A stretch of 64,000 nucleotides of DNA from Chaenocephalus aceratus (taxonomy: Eukaryota; Chordata; Actinopteri; Perciformes; Channichthyidae): NCBI GenBank assembly GCA_023974075.1, contig CM043790.1:5465781-5529780 (forward strand). The letters are read 5' to 3'. The notes below the pieces were generated by a model. The model saw only the letters and a program-made list of their open reading frames with translations. It did not search any database and was not told where the DNA came from. Positions 1-10,889 of this stretch are shown in pieces (within the stretch, counting starts at the first letter, position 1; each line of letters starts with the position of its first letter). Position numbers and translations under genes: made by a program.

Positions 1-183
1 GTTGCAAAAGTCTCAATAGTAAACTGTGCCGCCGAAACATAATTTCAGCCAATCAGCGCCGTCAAATATTTTGGTCACGAGGGCGCTCACGGTTGGCGCC
101 CACGTTGGCGTGCGCCCACGTTGGCGTTGGCGCCCACGTTGCTTACGTGCGTTGACGTGAGTTGTTTTTTAGACTCGTGAGTG

Positions 184-515
184 ACCAAGGTGACGCAGTA
201 GTTGGATGAGAATGGCTTGTGTGCAGGTGGAGTCGCCGGACCTCGGTCCGCACCCAATTCCGTGCAAGAGCTACTCTCCAATCCTTTCGAAAGGAGAAGT
301 TTGGGAGATAAATTGATACTTAAAGACCTTGGACCGGACCAACCCGATTTGTATATATCGCAGCAAGCTCGTGAAAAAGACAAAACGTATCAACGAGGCT
401 TCTCACGTAGCTGGTACACCAGAAAGGCATGGCTAGCTGGATGCAAACAGGTAAATGCTGTCTTTTGTTTCCCATGCTTGCTCTTCAAACAGCCGGGGAC
501 AGATACGATCTGTTC
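184..515 (+). pseudogene. hAT-type transposase N-terminal fragment (TTF zinc-finger-like region)
   Basis: The plus-strand frame open from about 202 encodes a stretch with LGPDQPDLYISQQ, then FSRSWYTRKAWLAGC and NAVFCFPCLLF. This layout (a Pro-Asp segment, a WY..K.WL.GC segment, then FCFPCLLF with paired cysteines) is what I know from the TTF-type zinc finger at the N-terminus of hAT transposases and ZMYM1-like domesticated relatives. There is no in-frame ATG at the apparent start, and homology stops near 515, where the sequence passes into a different repeat that recurs at 1017-1305 and 33 kb. No catalytic RNase-H fold is present. I read it as a dead transposase fragment broken by rearrangement, not a host gene. 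Assignment to the ZMYM1-like group is by motif memory. Confidence 0.6.
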
Positions 516-1020
516 AGAAACTAGACAAAAGTTAAACAAGTACAAACCACAGACTGCCTGTGTCATGGAGAATACAGTCGCTGGTTTATTTATGTCTGTA
601 TAGGCCGTTGTTGTGAGTGTGGACGGTCGGAGCATATATAACGTTAGCTTAGCCAAGCTCCATTTAGAAAACACACATTTTAAAAGGGTTTTTCGCCTGC
701 CGTCTGTCTGCAGACTTGTCAAAGCATTAATTCATGGTTTTTACTAACCGGTATCAGTATGTTGTTAATTCGGCATCATTTTGAAACGTGTATTACAATT
801 AAATCACGGTCAAATATGTTCATCTTGTTGTAGTTGTAGCCCCCTTGCCATCGATTCTCTCTCTAGTTTAGCATGCTCAGCCCGACTCAGCCTGGTTGTT
901 CCTGGCCCTAGAAACACGATTTTATGAGGCCAGAAAAACTGTGAATTAGGACCCGCTAGCCGGTACTAGGCCAAGTGGAAACGCAACCAAAAACGGGCCC
1001 CGCATGGCTCGGCACTGTCT
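516..1020. repeat. Harbinger-like repeat, copy 1, plus an unnamed repeat
   Basis: About 545-860 is repeated in direct orientation at about 1017-1305 and in reverse complement at about 33150-33440 (shared landmarks: 'aatacagtcgctggttta', 'ctgccgtctgtctgcagact', 'attaatgcttt' region). About 845-1010 is a different repeat that recurs, diverged, at about 51478-51640 (shared 'ctctctagtttagca' and 'cacgattttatg'). No coding potential is seen. Confidence 0.6.
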
Positions 1021-1447
1021 GTGTCATGGCGAATACAGTCGCTGGTTTATTTATGTCTGTAGGCCATTGTTATGAGTGTGGAGTGAGCATATACAACGTT
1101 AGCTTAGCCTGGTCGACCCAATCTCCATTCAGAAAACAAGCATTCTAAAAGGTGTTTCGCCTGCCGTCTGTCTGCAGACTTGTCAAAGCATTAATTCATG
1201 GTTTTTACTAACCGGTATGAGTATGTTGTTACGTCGGCATCATTTAGAAACGTGTATTACAATTCAATCACGGTAAAATATGTTCATTTTGTTGTAGTTG
1301 TAGCTCCCGAGCCAGCGCGTCTTGTTTGAATGATGCGAGTAAACACAGCTGGCAGCCGCGGTGAAACTCGAGCGACTAGAGCGATGCGATAGGAGCGTTT
1401 AGAGCGAAGCGAATATTCGCATCGCGTCCGGTCTGAACGCAGCATTA
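1015..1447. mobile_element. PIF/Harbinger-like non-autonomous element fragment, one terminus
   Basis: The right end at 1444 reads ...GGTCTGAACGCAGCA followed by TTA. This is the same terminus as the complete copy at 32949-33792. The inner part contains 'gaatattcgcatcgcgtccg', the terminal repeat sequence. The opposite terminus is missing, so this is a truncated copy. The 3-bp TTA next to the end fits Harbinger-type target preference (TWA). Confidence 0.6.
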
Positions 1448-1947
1448 AAGCGAGCTCCGCGCTGCACTGGAAACGCGCCATTACATCACCAGAAGTCCTA
1501 ATTTAAGGGGTCATTTCTCCCAAAAAAAAATGTTTTACTCACTATATCAACAGCCCCACCAAAAATATTTCCCACCAGCCGCCACTGTTGAAAAGACAAA
1601 CTCGAGAGACGTCTGAGTGACTGCAGTACAGAATCACGGTATAGTTTAAATCTCCTTAGTTACAATGTTGTCCATTTTACCCATAGGCTTATTATATTTA
1701 CAGCCCCTAATAACATTCATTTTCTGGGCTCAATGTGTGTATTGGCTGTTTTCGTTGTGATCGCTAAATTCACCTTGTTTATAATATTATCACAATAACA
1801 CTGACCCAGATCGCTGGATCGCAAGAAACACCGCTGACATCAGACTGGCAAAGGCTGTTCCATGCTCTGCTCAACCTCCCGCCTTCCCAATGGACTCAGT
1901 AGCGCCCCCTGCTGCCGTGGAGCATGTGTGAGTGAGCATGTGTGACT

Positions 1948-2087
1948 AGAGGCTTCTCAATTCTTAAATTTCCCCTCCTCGACTCCCCTCCTCGACTGCC
2001 CTCCTCGAGACTTAGTCCCGCCCACAGGAGATGCGAGCGGAGGACCGAGGAGTCGAGGAGGGGACATTTAAGAATTGAGAAGCCTCT
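1948..2087. mobile_element. 140-bp foldback MITE with long inverted repeats
   Basis: The left arm starts AGAGGCTTCTCAATTCTTAA and the right arm ends with its reverse complement at 2087. The homology runs inward about 38 bp and includes a CCTCCTCGACT motif that is itself repeated three times in the left half. The termini are flanked by CT/TA dinucleotides (left ...CTAGAGG, right CCTCTA...), compatible with a TA target. There is no coding sequence. Confidence 0.65.
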
Positions 2088-2134
2088 ATTGTATGTGAGC
2101 ACAACCAGCGCTATTATATGGCTCTGAGCACAAC

Positions 2135-2185
2135 CACGGAGGAATATTACTGCCAAGTGACTTTTGGCAGTAATATTCCTCCGTG
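2135..2185. repeat. Perfect 22-bp inverted repeat (hairpin)
   Basis: Arms 2135-2156 and 2164-2185 are exact reverse complements with a 7-base spacer. The arm begins CACGGAGGAATATTACTGCC. It lies 48 bp downstream of the foldback element and probably belongs to a second short palindromic element. Confidence 0.75.
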
Positions 2186-2636
2186 AGAAGAAAAAATGTT
2201 GTACTTGTAAAAAAAAGTTATGTAGTTGTAAAACCTATGCTGAATTTTTCTCTGAAACATGATTTATTAGAAAAATGTTATGTGTTTGTTTGATAGATAC
2301 GTTTTTCTTTGCAAAACTAAATGCATTAGTTTGTAGATGGTGTTTTGTATTTGCAAACCACATTGTGTTTGTTAGTGAATCATGAGGCATTTGTAAAACA
2401 TGTTTAGTTTGTTTGTGGAGTTATGGCAAGAAATTAGCTCCATAAGGTTACCTGCAGAGATGTCGATATCTGGCGTATGCATGTCCTTCAGTATTGTGTA
2501 TATGTTATCATTATGAGTATATGCTGTCGATTGAAAAACAGACATCAGCTTAATTTTGGTTCAGATAAACAATGGAAAACTGTTAAGTGTATTATGGCAT
2601 CAAAAATCAAATGTTAGCAATATGTGACTAAAATTT

Positions 2637-2708
2637 GGGCTCGTCCGGGATTTGAACCCGGGACCTCTCGCACCCAAAGCGAGAATCATACCCCTAGACC
2701 AACGAGCC
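2637..2708 (-). tRNA. tRNA-Pro (anticodon TGG)
   Basis: On the minus strand a 72-nt sequence starts GGCTCGTTGGTCTAGGGG and ends GGACGAGCC plus discriminator C. The 7-bp acceptor stem (GGCTCGT / ACGAGCC) is fully paired. The anticodon loop is CTTTGGGT with anticodon TGG, flanked by a TCTCGC/GCGAGA stem. The T arm contains GGTTCAAATCC, matching the internal promoter B box. The A-box region TGGTCTAGGGG is canonical. This matches the eukaryotic nuclear tRNA-Pro body I know and shows no mismatch that would mark it as a pseudogene. No CCA is encoded, as expected for a nuclear gene. The plus strand at 2630-2637 ('aaattt', i.e. AAATTT downstream on the minus strand) has only a short T run, so the Pol III terminator is weak or slightly further on. 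It stands alone, with no neighbouring tRNA. Confidence 0.95.
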
Positions 2709-2904
2709 GCTGTGCCTTTGGTGAAACAGTTAACGATTATAAAACCTACACATACTACACTTTGATAAGTGGTGTAATGCTGACATCTACTGGGCAAACA
2801 ATCAATTGCAATTTGCTCTGACGTATTGTACTTTTCACACATTGCTCTGCATCTGTGGATTTTTCATGGGAATTATGTTATGAATGAAGCCACATTATAG
2901 TTTT

Positions 2905-2910
<6 letters not shown>

Positions 2911-2937
<27 letters not shown>
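2911..2937. repeat. (AT)n microsatellite
   Basis: Thirteen and a half uninterrupted AT units. Confidence 0.95.
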
Positions 2938-2939
2938 GG

Positions 2940-5660
2940 CCTAGTATAATCAAAAAGAAAATGATTTAAAAAAAATGGCCAGGACACTCGGGAAAAGCTG
3001 ATTGTGCTTCCTGAGCATCACAGACACACTGAATACGTTGTATGTTGTAAAAGTTGGTTCGTGCTCGCACTGTGTCATTATCCAGAATGTAGGCCAAATT
3101 ATTGTTAACCTGTTTATTGTGCAGACAAAAGTAATGGGATCAATAAAGTTATAACATTTCCTCCTGCAGGGGGACATGAATGAAACATGCCTCAAATAAT
3201 TAAGAAAGAGTGAATTCAAACCTCCCTTTCAAATGTCAGTTTATTTTTCCACCCTAAACCTTAACCAATTTGAATTATTTTGCACCAAAACTTTAATTTA
3301 AAATGTGATCAATAATAAACCTTACACTTGAAGAGGTTTATCTTTCAAAAAGAAGAAGAAGAAGAAGAAGAAGAAGAAGAAGAAGAAGAAGCTGCCTTTC
3401 TGAGATGAATTGGAAATAACAAAGAAGTTCACTGTGTTGAGAGATCAGCACGATATCTTCTCACGACACCAGTTGATCTGTTATGGAACTGAACAAAGGT
3501 ACTGGATTACATCTAATTCATTTGCACTTACATCAATAAACCCGAATGAAAGGATTTGTGTGCTATAGAGTGCATATCTTTTTTTAAATCTGGATTTACT
3601 CGTTTTGAACCTTCTCTTGCTTGACTCTAATTCGTTTTTTGACAGTTTTTTCCATGTTGTAATGAAATAAAATAAAAAGATAAATAAAATGTAAACATAA
3701 CAAATTAGAGTCAAATTGTGCAATAAAAGGATCAAAATAAACATATTTATATTAACAAAATAAGGCAATGTTAAATGCTGAATAAAAAATAATATTTTAA
3801 TTTAAAGTTTAATGTGCATATTGTGCTCCAATATATTATATGTGAAATACAATATAGAAAGTGGTAGCTTGTGGCTAAGTGAAGGGTATCTAGGAGACAA
3901 AGTCTAGACCACTGCTTGGCTCTTACACCATGCGTACAGACATAGTAAACACTGTGAAGGTGTCAGACACATCTCTTTAGATACTGATCTCAGGTGTTTG
4001 CAGTCTGCTCGCTTCCAGTGCTTTTCCACCTCCTCAGGTCACACCTCTCTCTTTGACCTTTGTCCTCTGAGCTCACTGCGCCCTCTGCGCCTCTGATCAT
4101 GTCTCATGAGCGATTTGTTACAAATCAGGAGATTAAGAAGATGGCAGCCCGCCACAATCTCACGGATACACTGGATCAGCCCACCTGATAACATAATATG
4201 TACAACAAAGAAAGACATTAGGCCCACATGTCAATACATGGCTATTTTGATCAAACCTGAGTCACTGCTGCCATCTCCGATGAGCTCGATGCAGCTCTGT
4301 GGCCTGATGACAGTCACTTCCTGTTGCAGACTTTCCATGACACTTCGCTATGCATCGGCCAATCACCACGCTTCTCCCTTACTGCAAGTGTTACCCAGGT
4401 CCCCCTCAACAAAAACACACCTGTTTGCTATACAAGTCTCCACATTTTCTATCTAGCATCATCAAGATGGCTACCGCTAGCAGCATGTTAACATTACTGT
4501 CCAAAGCAAGACACGGGAAGCAGCAGCCATGTGAACGTTTAGAGGCTAACAAATAAGTTAGTGAGCAGGTAGAATCATTCAGGCATGATGAAGGAGGTCG
4601 TCGGGAACACAAGCAAACACAATCACAACTGCGCTGTTAGAAAATGTTCACGTGGTTTCAAATATCACATTAAGGGGGCGCCCAAATGTCCTCTTGTGAA
4701 CTTGACAAACACCACCCTGACTGAAGACAGCATCAGTTCTATATTAAACGCAGAGCACACTCTCGGTGGTGTTGAGAACTATGTGTTTGAACCTTTATAT
4801 ATAGTCTATGGTTTGAACTTACTGATGTAGCTCACTCTTGCATCACTCTCCCGTTGCGCACTTGGACTCCTTCGTCAACAGAGCTCTTTGCTGGGTTTCC
4901 ATGGTAACATCACCGTAGTTGTTCCGCTACCTGGAGATTGGTAATAATTGATAAGTAATTGTTAAGCATTATTAACCCATGCTAACTGCTAACTGTGTGA
5001 GTTTCAGGTTATAGCTGTAGTTCAAAGAGGCTTTCTTATCTATCATATCCTAACACATGCTAACAAACTGAACGGTGGTCCTTTAGAAGACACAGTGAAA
5101 TCTATAGATGTCACTCAGTGTCCCCAAATGCACTCAGTTGAAAGTGTACAGTGTGAGTTGGTGGAACAGGGAAGTGAAATGGGAGCAGAGTGGTCCAGGT
5201 GAAGTGGGAACGTTCCAGTGAAGCCTGTCCAGCTGGCGGACAGGTGCTGAGGGCTGAACAGAGGCAGGGAGGAGGTGGAGACCGCCACTACTACTTGTAC
5301 AACTTTTTCTTTTTTCTTCCCCTTTCTTCTCTCTGTGAGTTTGCCGCTCTATAATTACACCAGCTGCCTGGAACCTGGGTCCCTTTCTCTTTCTCTGCCT
5401 GTCACCTCTGCTTTATCTCCCTCTCTTCTCCTGACATTCTTCTAATGTTCCCTCCCCTCCCTCTCCGCTGTTCCTCCCCCCAGGAGTGGAGCACCTGCCA
5501 GGTGACCACCCTTTGAGGCCTGCGCAGACACACTGCAGCTGGACGTGAATGTGATATCTCCAACCTGCTGACTCTGCGCAGCAGTTAGCTCTCAGACTGC
5601 GCGAGCCAACTTAACAAATCAATGGCTCTATAAAAGTGGTGCAGGAATGAAACCTGGAAA
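2940..5660. other. Gene-free stretch
   Basis: AT-rich sequence with a 40-bp (AAG)n tract at 3351-3390. Short open frames at 3.5-4.8 kb show no recognisable domain and no splice-consistent structure. A pyrimidine-rich run occupies about 5305-5480. Confidence 0.5.
3351..3390. repeat. (AAG)n microsatellite
   Basis: About 13 AAG/GAA units without interruption. Confidence 0.95.
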
Positions 5661-5668
5661 TGAGCAGT

Positions 5669-5995
5669 AGTGAAAAGTAAGTAAGTACATTTACTTAAGT
5701 ACTGTACTTAAGTACCCATTTGGGAGACTAGTACTTTTCAATTGTTCTGCTACTTTGTATTTATTTCCCCATTAATATTTAGAGGTAAATTGTCATTCAA
5801 ACTAGCTGCACCTTTAGCAGCTTTGAGAACACTTTAATGATCAATCATTACAATCAGAACATATCATATTATTCTGAAATGGACCAATCTGCAGAACCAC
5901 TACTTTTACCTTTGTTACTTTAAGTATATTTTGATGCTAATACTTGTATACTTTTACTTGAGTACACGATCTGAGTACTTCTCCCACTTCTGGAA
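5669..5995. mobile_element. Non-autonomous DNA transposon rich in 'tacttaagta' (copy 1)
   Basis: The left part has 'tacatttacttaagtactg'. The right part ends 'tgagtacttctcccacttct'. The same arrangement recurs at 56520-56995 inside the SDR gene, including the inner phrase 'gatgctaatact' and the right end 'gtactcctcccacttctg'. The termini are inverted repeats of roughly 25-30 bp. No coding capacity. Confidence 0.6.
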
Positions 5996-6431
5996 ATGAG
6001 TTAGCATGTTACCACTTCCAGTGCGCTTGTTTTGAACTCAACCTTTTTGTCTGTGTAAGATCTGTGGATAACACAAGTGTATGTACTACTTCTACATCAT
6101 CAAATATGTCAATAAATACTCCATTCGTTAATGTCTGAAGCTTCTGTGGGTCGTAAAAACAGCAGTTGCTAACAAGCTACTAAATAAGACTACCAAACAT
6201 TATCATAGAGAACATTAGCCACCCTTAGCTTAAGCTAAGTGGTGATGCACAGCCATGCAAGCGTAATGTAGTTTGTCTATGGCCTTATAACATTAGCTTG
6301 TTACTTCTGGCTAATGCATTAACGCTTCAAACAAACTAAATGTGGTGTTAATATGTGGAGTGTCTGTCAAGGGAGCACTTGTGAAGCTTCCTTATTCTCT
6401 TCACACATTTCTTCTGCATGATTCGTTTATT

Positions 6432-6500
6432 TCAGGGGTGTCCAAACTACGGCCCGGAGGCGAGCTGCAGCCCGCTGCCCATTCAGAATTGGCCCTCAGC
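6432..6500. mobile_element. hAT (Charlie-like) terminal fragment
   Basis: The sequence 'ggggtgtccaaactacggcc' followed by 'cggaggcgagctgcagcccg' resembles the common hAT terminus CAGGGGTGTCCAAACTACGGCCCG. No matching opposite end was identified nearby. Confidence 0.45.
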
Positions 6501-8280
6501 TGATTCTAAAAGTATAATGGAATACGTCCCACAGATAAAACGTGTGCTTGTCTTATATTGTACTTCTTAAATATATATGTAACAATATATTACACAGTTT
6601 CCCAATTTCAAATAAATTCAGTCAATTGAAGTTGAAAACATGTTTTAACAAATCTTAGTTGATAAAAAAACGTATTTCCATAACAAGTTGAAAAGACCCT
6701 TCATATTTCCCCTTATTATATGCAGGCTTCTGTTCTCAGGAAGGAGCTCACAAAGCTTGTTGTAGCATGGCTGTTTTCTTCATATTAAAGTATCAAGCAT
6801 AATTTACCTTCATTTGATTGATTTTGCTAACTTATAACTTAACTTAACTTATTAGGCAATATACCTCCCCTTTAGTGAGGGGCCCAGAATATATATAAGG
6901 GAATTATATATAATGATAAAAAAAAGGTTACTGGATTTTCTTACAGTTAAGAATAAAAAGAAAACACCATCAGATTACTGGTATTTTTTTAAATGGGAAT
7001 GATTACAGGATTACAATGTTACCATACGTGTAAGTGGTACACAGAATATATATATTACAAAGTAAATGCATGGCCAAAACTGTGAAAGTAAGAACTAAGT
7101 TTTACATTGACAGAATAATAAGTAGAGGCCCTTTGACAAATTCATATACGTAATGGAATAAATTACCCAAGCTGCTCAATTGATAACTTTGGCCCTCTTT
7201 GAAATGGTATATTTGCATGTGACTGTTCGTACACCTCCATGAACCGTTCCCTGAAGTCGATCACTGGAGAGAGTTAACTGGGACAGCCAGTCCTTAGAAA
7301 GCAGAGAGGGAGGATACAGCAGATCACATGTTGCCCACAGACGGGACATATGGTGGAACTATGTGAAAGTCACCATTAGGACTACAGAGAGGATGGGACA
7401 GCAGGAGTTAACATCACTCTCACGTTTCCTCTGAAGGACAGCAGCTAGTCGCTCACCGCAGGCTCAGGGTTTGAAGAAATGTCTCAGGGTGGGGAGGGTT
7501 CTTTTGAAAATGTTTTCCGTCACGACCTGTACAAAATGAGATCAGTAAACTAATCCCTGCTGTATCACAATAATAAAAGAATGTAACCTGATTACTTTCT
7601 GCTACATTTGGACAACCTCAATATAAATAAATGAAATGCCAGTAAATACAAGAGAACATCAACATCATACATATAAAGCAAACAGAATGTGTGTTAAAAA
7701 GAATATATTTAAAAAAAGAAGAAGTTGCCAAAATAGAAGTCAGGCAGTATGCCTAGCTACCTATTCTAACTATTGGACCACAACATTGGAGGAGACATTT
7801 CCACGCAGTGAAATGATCCTTTGAGCTAGAGAGATGATGGACAGGAAGATTAGGGTTTCATTTGCGACTCGCTGCACATGGTATTTTGAGACACGTGTGC
7901 TTTGTATTACATCCTTCTTTATCTTAAAATGTATTGCAGCATTGTAGTCCCACCAGTTAACTGTATTTTTGTTTTCAAAAGCACCAGTAATCTGATTACG
8001 AAATGTTGTATGTAACTGTAAAGGAATACTATTACCTTTTTTAGTTGCATTTAATCCGACAGTAAATAAAACCAAACTCCATATAATGAGTGTAGCCCTA
8101 AGGCTGTGTTAACACTGCATGACATGGTCTTACTGTATCTATTTAATCTGTTGCCCTAATGCTTGATCCCCGTTCCCAAATCAAATTATTATTATTATAG
8201 ACCTGATGAAAAGGGATTTGAAAAGAGACTGGGGTTACCTCTCCACCCCGACACCACCTCTGCTGTGACTGCATGTCTAC
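6500..8280. other. Gene-free stretch
   Basis: AT-rich sequence with no recognisable gene, RNA or transposon terminus. Short open frames at 7636-8075 have no recognisable domain. Confidence 0.4.
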
Positions 8281-8332
8281 ACTTACTCACAATGTGACAA
8301 CTGAGCAAACTCCACCTGCTGAGAGTGACTGA

Positions 8333-9074
8333 GATACAGGTGGAGCTCCAGTGACTGGACTGTTGGGGTCTGTGCTGAGGGTGACTGTGAGATACAGGTG
8401 GAGCTCCAGTGACTGGACTGTTGGTGTCTGTGCTGAGGGTGACTGTGAGATACAGGTGGAGCTCCAGTGACTGGACTGTTGGTGTCTGTGCTGAGGGTGA
8501 CTGTGAGATACAGGTGGAGCTCCAGTGACTGGACTGTTGGGGTCTGTGCTGAGGGTGACTGTGAGATACAGGTGGAGCTCCAGTGACTGGACTGTTGGGG
8601 TCTGTGCTGAGGGTGACTGTGATACAGGTGAAGCTGCAGGAACTGGACTGTTGGTGTCTGTGCTGAGGGTGACTGTGAGATACAGGTGAAGCTCCAGTGA
8701 CTGGACTGTTGGGGTCTGTGCTGAGGGTGACTGTGAGATACAGGTGGAGCTCCAGTGACTGGACTGTTGGTGTCTGTGCTGAGGGTGACTGTGATACAGG
8801 TGAAGCTGCAGGAACTGGACTGTTGGTGTCTGTGCTGAGGGTGACTGTGATACAGGTGAAGCTGCAGGAACTGGACTGTTGGTGTCTGTGCTGAGGGTGA
8901 CTGAGATACAGGTGGAGCTCCAGTAACTGGACTGTTGGTGTCTGTGCTGAGGGTGACTGTGATACAGGTGAAGCTGCAGGAACTGGACTGTTGGGGTCTG
9001 TGCTGAGGGTGACTGTGAGATACAGGTGAAGCTCCAGTAACTGGACTGTTGGGGTCTGTGCTGAGGGTGAGCGG
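8333..9074. repeat. 58/56-bp minisatellite, about 13 copies
   Basis: The unit begins 'gatacaggtggagctccagt' and continues through 'gactggactgttgg' and 'gtctgtgctgagggtgactg'. Two length classes alternate: 58 bp (ending ...ctgtga) and 56 bp (missing one GA). Two sequence variants (gagctccagtgac versus aagctgcaggaac) are interspersed. Because the unit is poor in stops, long minus-strand frames of 270-284 aa appear; they are repeat artefacts. Confidence 0.92.
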
Positions 9075-10330
9075 ATCCACAGCAGGGTGTGACATCCACA
9101 GATGGAGAGGGGGGGGGACTTCAGCTGACGGATGCATCAGTGCAGCAGCCTGTCTAGATCCATGATCTTCATGTTTTACATTTTAAAGTTCTCTACATTA
9201 CTAACACACATTATAGTATTTCTAACATAACATTTTTAAAATATAACATATAACAGAGGGTGCATTTCTGATGTAAACAGGAAGTCCTGTATTAATCCTG
9301 TGTGGTGACCAGAAGGTGCCCCTCTTCAGGCTTAAGCACTGCTGTGTGTGACAGAGGACAGACACACACTGGCATGAGTGGGAGGGGGGAAGTTATCAAA
9401 AAGTCAATCAACCCCCACCCTCAGTTCAAACAACACTGACTGTTGCCATAGAAATAGATAAAGAGTCATTGAAAGGTGAGTCCTAAAACTCATAAATTCA
9501 TTAGCATTTTAGCACTAGCGGTTTCCTCAAATGTAACGTTTATTTTTTCATTGTTTGGTGAGAGGCCTGAAATAAGGTCTGTTGTTAACACAAGCTTAAG
9601 AGTCCGTGTATCTACGGACCATTTGTGTTTCTTTATTAAACAAGTAAACCCTCCCAATTACTGTGTATAGACTATTCTGCACTGTTCTATTATATTCTGT
9701 TCTATTCTATTTTACTTTATTTGTACTATTTTATCTGTTTTATTGTTTTGTATTGTGTTGGCCTCTTATGCTGCTGCTGATGCTGCGGTCTTTTAATATA
9801 TGATTATTCCTGTGGTGCTTGACAAAATACACACTGGCTAAGCCGATAACTTTTTTGGAGCCCTTTTTTGCAATATTTACATTCTATTTCAACTATTTTA
9901 GGCAGGAAACCTTTATTGACTAAACATTTTTAAATAATTTACTATCATTTAGAAAGGTTTTTGTGACAAATAATTTCCAAAGTAAACTTTTTTCTCATTT
10001 TATATTTAAATTTGAAATGTTTACACACAACATTATTAATTTATACATTTGTATAATGTTCAGTTTTTTTTTAATTATGAATCAATTTATTTTATTGTAT
10101 TTCCTTGAGGCTGGGAAAGATATCCAGCATATATTTTAACATGCAAATGTTGTAATACATGGAAATACATGGAAAAGTAAATAAAATAAGTTTAGTCGGA
10201 GGATGTGGATTTATGTTCTCTCACCTTGTAATTAAACAATCAAACAATGAATCTATAATTTAGCTCTGGCCTTCACTCACAAAAAAACATTTAGTTGAAT
10301 TGGACACATTTTTCGAAGCCCTGATTGATG
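9075..10330. other. Gene-free AT-rich stretch
   Basis: No gene or clear repeat boundary seen. There are homopolymer-rich AT blocks at 9.7-10.1 kb. Confidence 0.4.
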
Positions 10331-10337
10331 GAAGAAT

Positions 10338-10412
10338 CTGCGAGTGTGGACTTCTACTTGGAGAGGTCCCAGTTCACCTCCTGCCCTGCCGTGGTGCCCT
10401 TGAGCAAGAAAC
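10338..10412 (+). mobile_element. SINE body fragment
   Basis: The phrases 'cttggagaggtcccagttca' and 'ctgccgtggtgcccttgagc' are the reverse complement of 43333-43395, where the same body is joined to a tRNA-like head. Only the body survives here. It belongs to a tRNA-derived SINE family. Confidence 0.6.
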
Positions 10413-10429
10413 CAGACAAGGCTGTACCT

Positions 10430-10640
10430 TTAGTAATGAATATTACATGTTGTGAGGAAATCTTTCCACCAATAATTCCAATAAGTAATCCAAAATGTAT
10501 TCACTTCAGGTTTACGAAAGTAACTGTAATCAGATTACTCGTTTTTCAAATGTAACGAGCTGAATACAGTTACTTGATTTTTGTATTCTGATTACGTAAC
10601 GCCGTTACATGTATTCCGTTACAACCCAACCCTGGCCACA
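10430..10640. mobile_element. Degraded non-autonomous DNA element ('gtaacgccgttac' type)
   Basis: Repeated 'agtaatcc', 'aactgtaatcagattac' and a terminal 'ccgttacaacccaaccctgg'. It resembles the fish element family that ends in ...CCAACCCTG. A related sequence is at 15796-16590. Confidence 0.45.
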
Positions 10641-10667
10641 CCCCACTGGGCTGGGCTGGGCCGGAAC

Positions 10668-10885
10668 ACTTACAAATGTGGGCCGGTAGGATTTAGGTAA
10701 GCAAAAAAAAAAAGGGAGTGGCCGGAACACTTACAAATGTGGGCCGGTAGGATTTAGGCAAAAAAAAAGAATATATATATTTATTTTTTTTAGAAACTTT
10801 TTTTTTTTTGCTGGTCCTCCGGCCCACACACAGCACCGGCCCATCGGGGAAACTCCCGGTATTCCCGATGGCCAGTCCGCCCCTG
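10668..10885. mobile_element. Tandemly duplicated element end, terminus 'ggccagtccgcccctgg'
   Basis: The sequence 'ggccggaacacttacaaatg' plus 'tgggccggtaggatttagg' occurs twice (about 10660 and 10720). The right end 'gatggccagtccgcccctgg' has a second occurrence at 54188-54204. Poly-A and poly-T tracts lie between. Confidence 0.5.
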
Positions 10886-10889
10886 GCTA

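Noticed and set aside
4106..4830. Cluster of short plus-strand frames that might be exons
   Set aside because: No domain, no consistent GT-AG chain and overlapping opposite-strand frames of similar length.
8283..9137. 270-284-codon minus-strand frames
   Set aside because: Two overlapping frames are open over the same minisatellite; the repetitive peptide simply follows the 58-bp unit.
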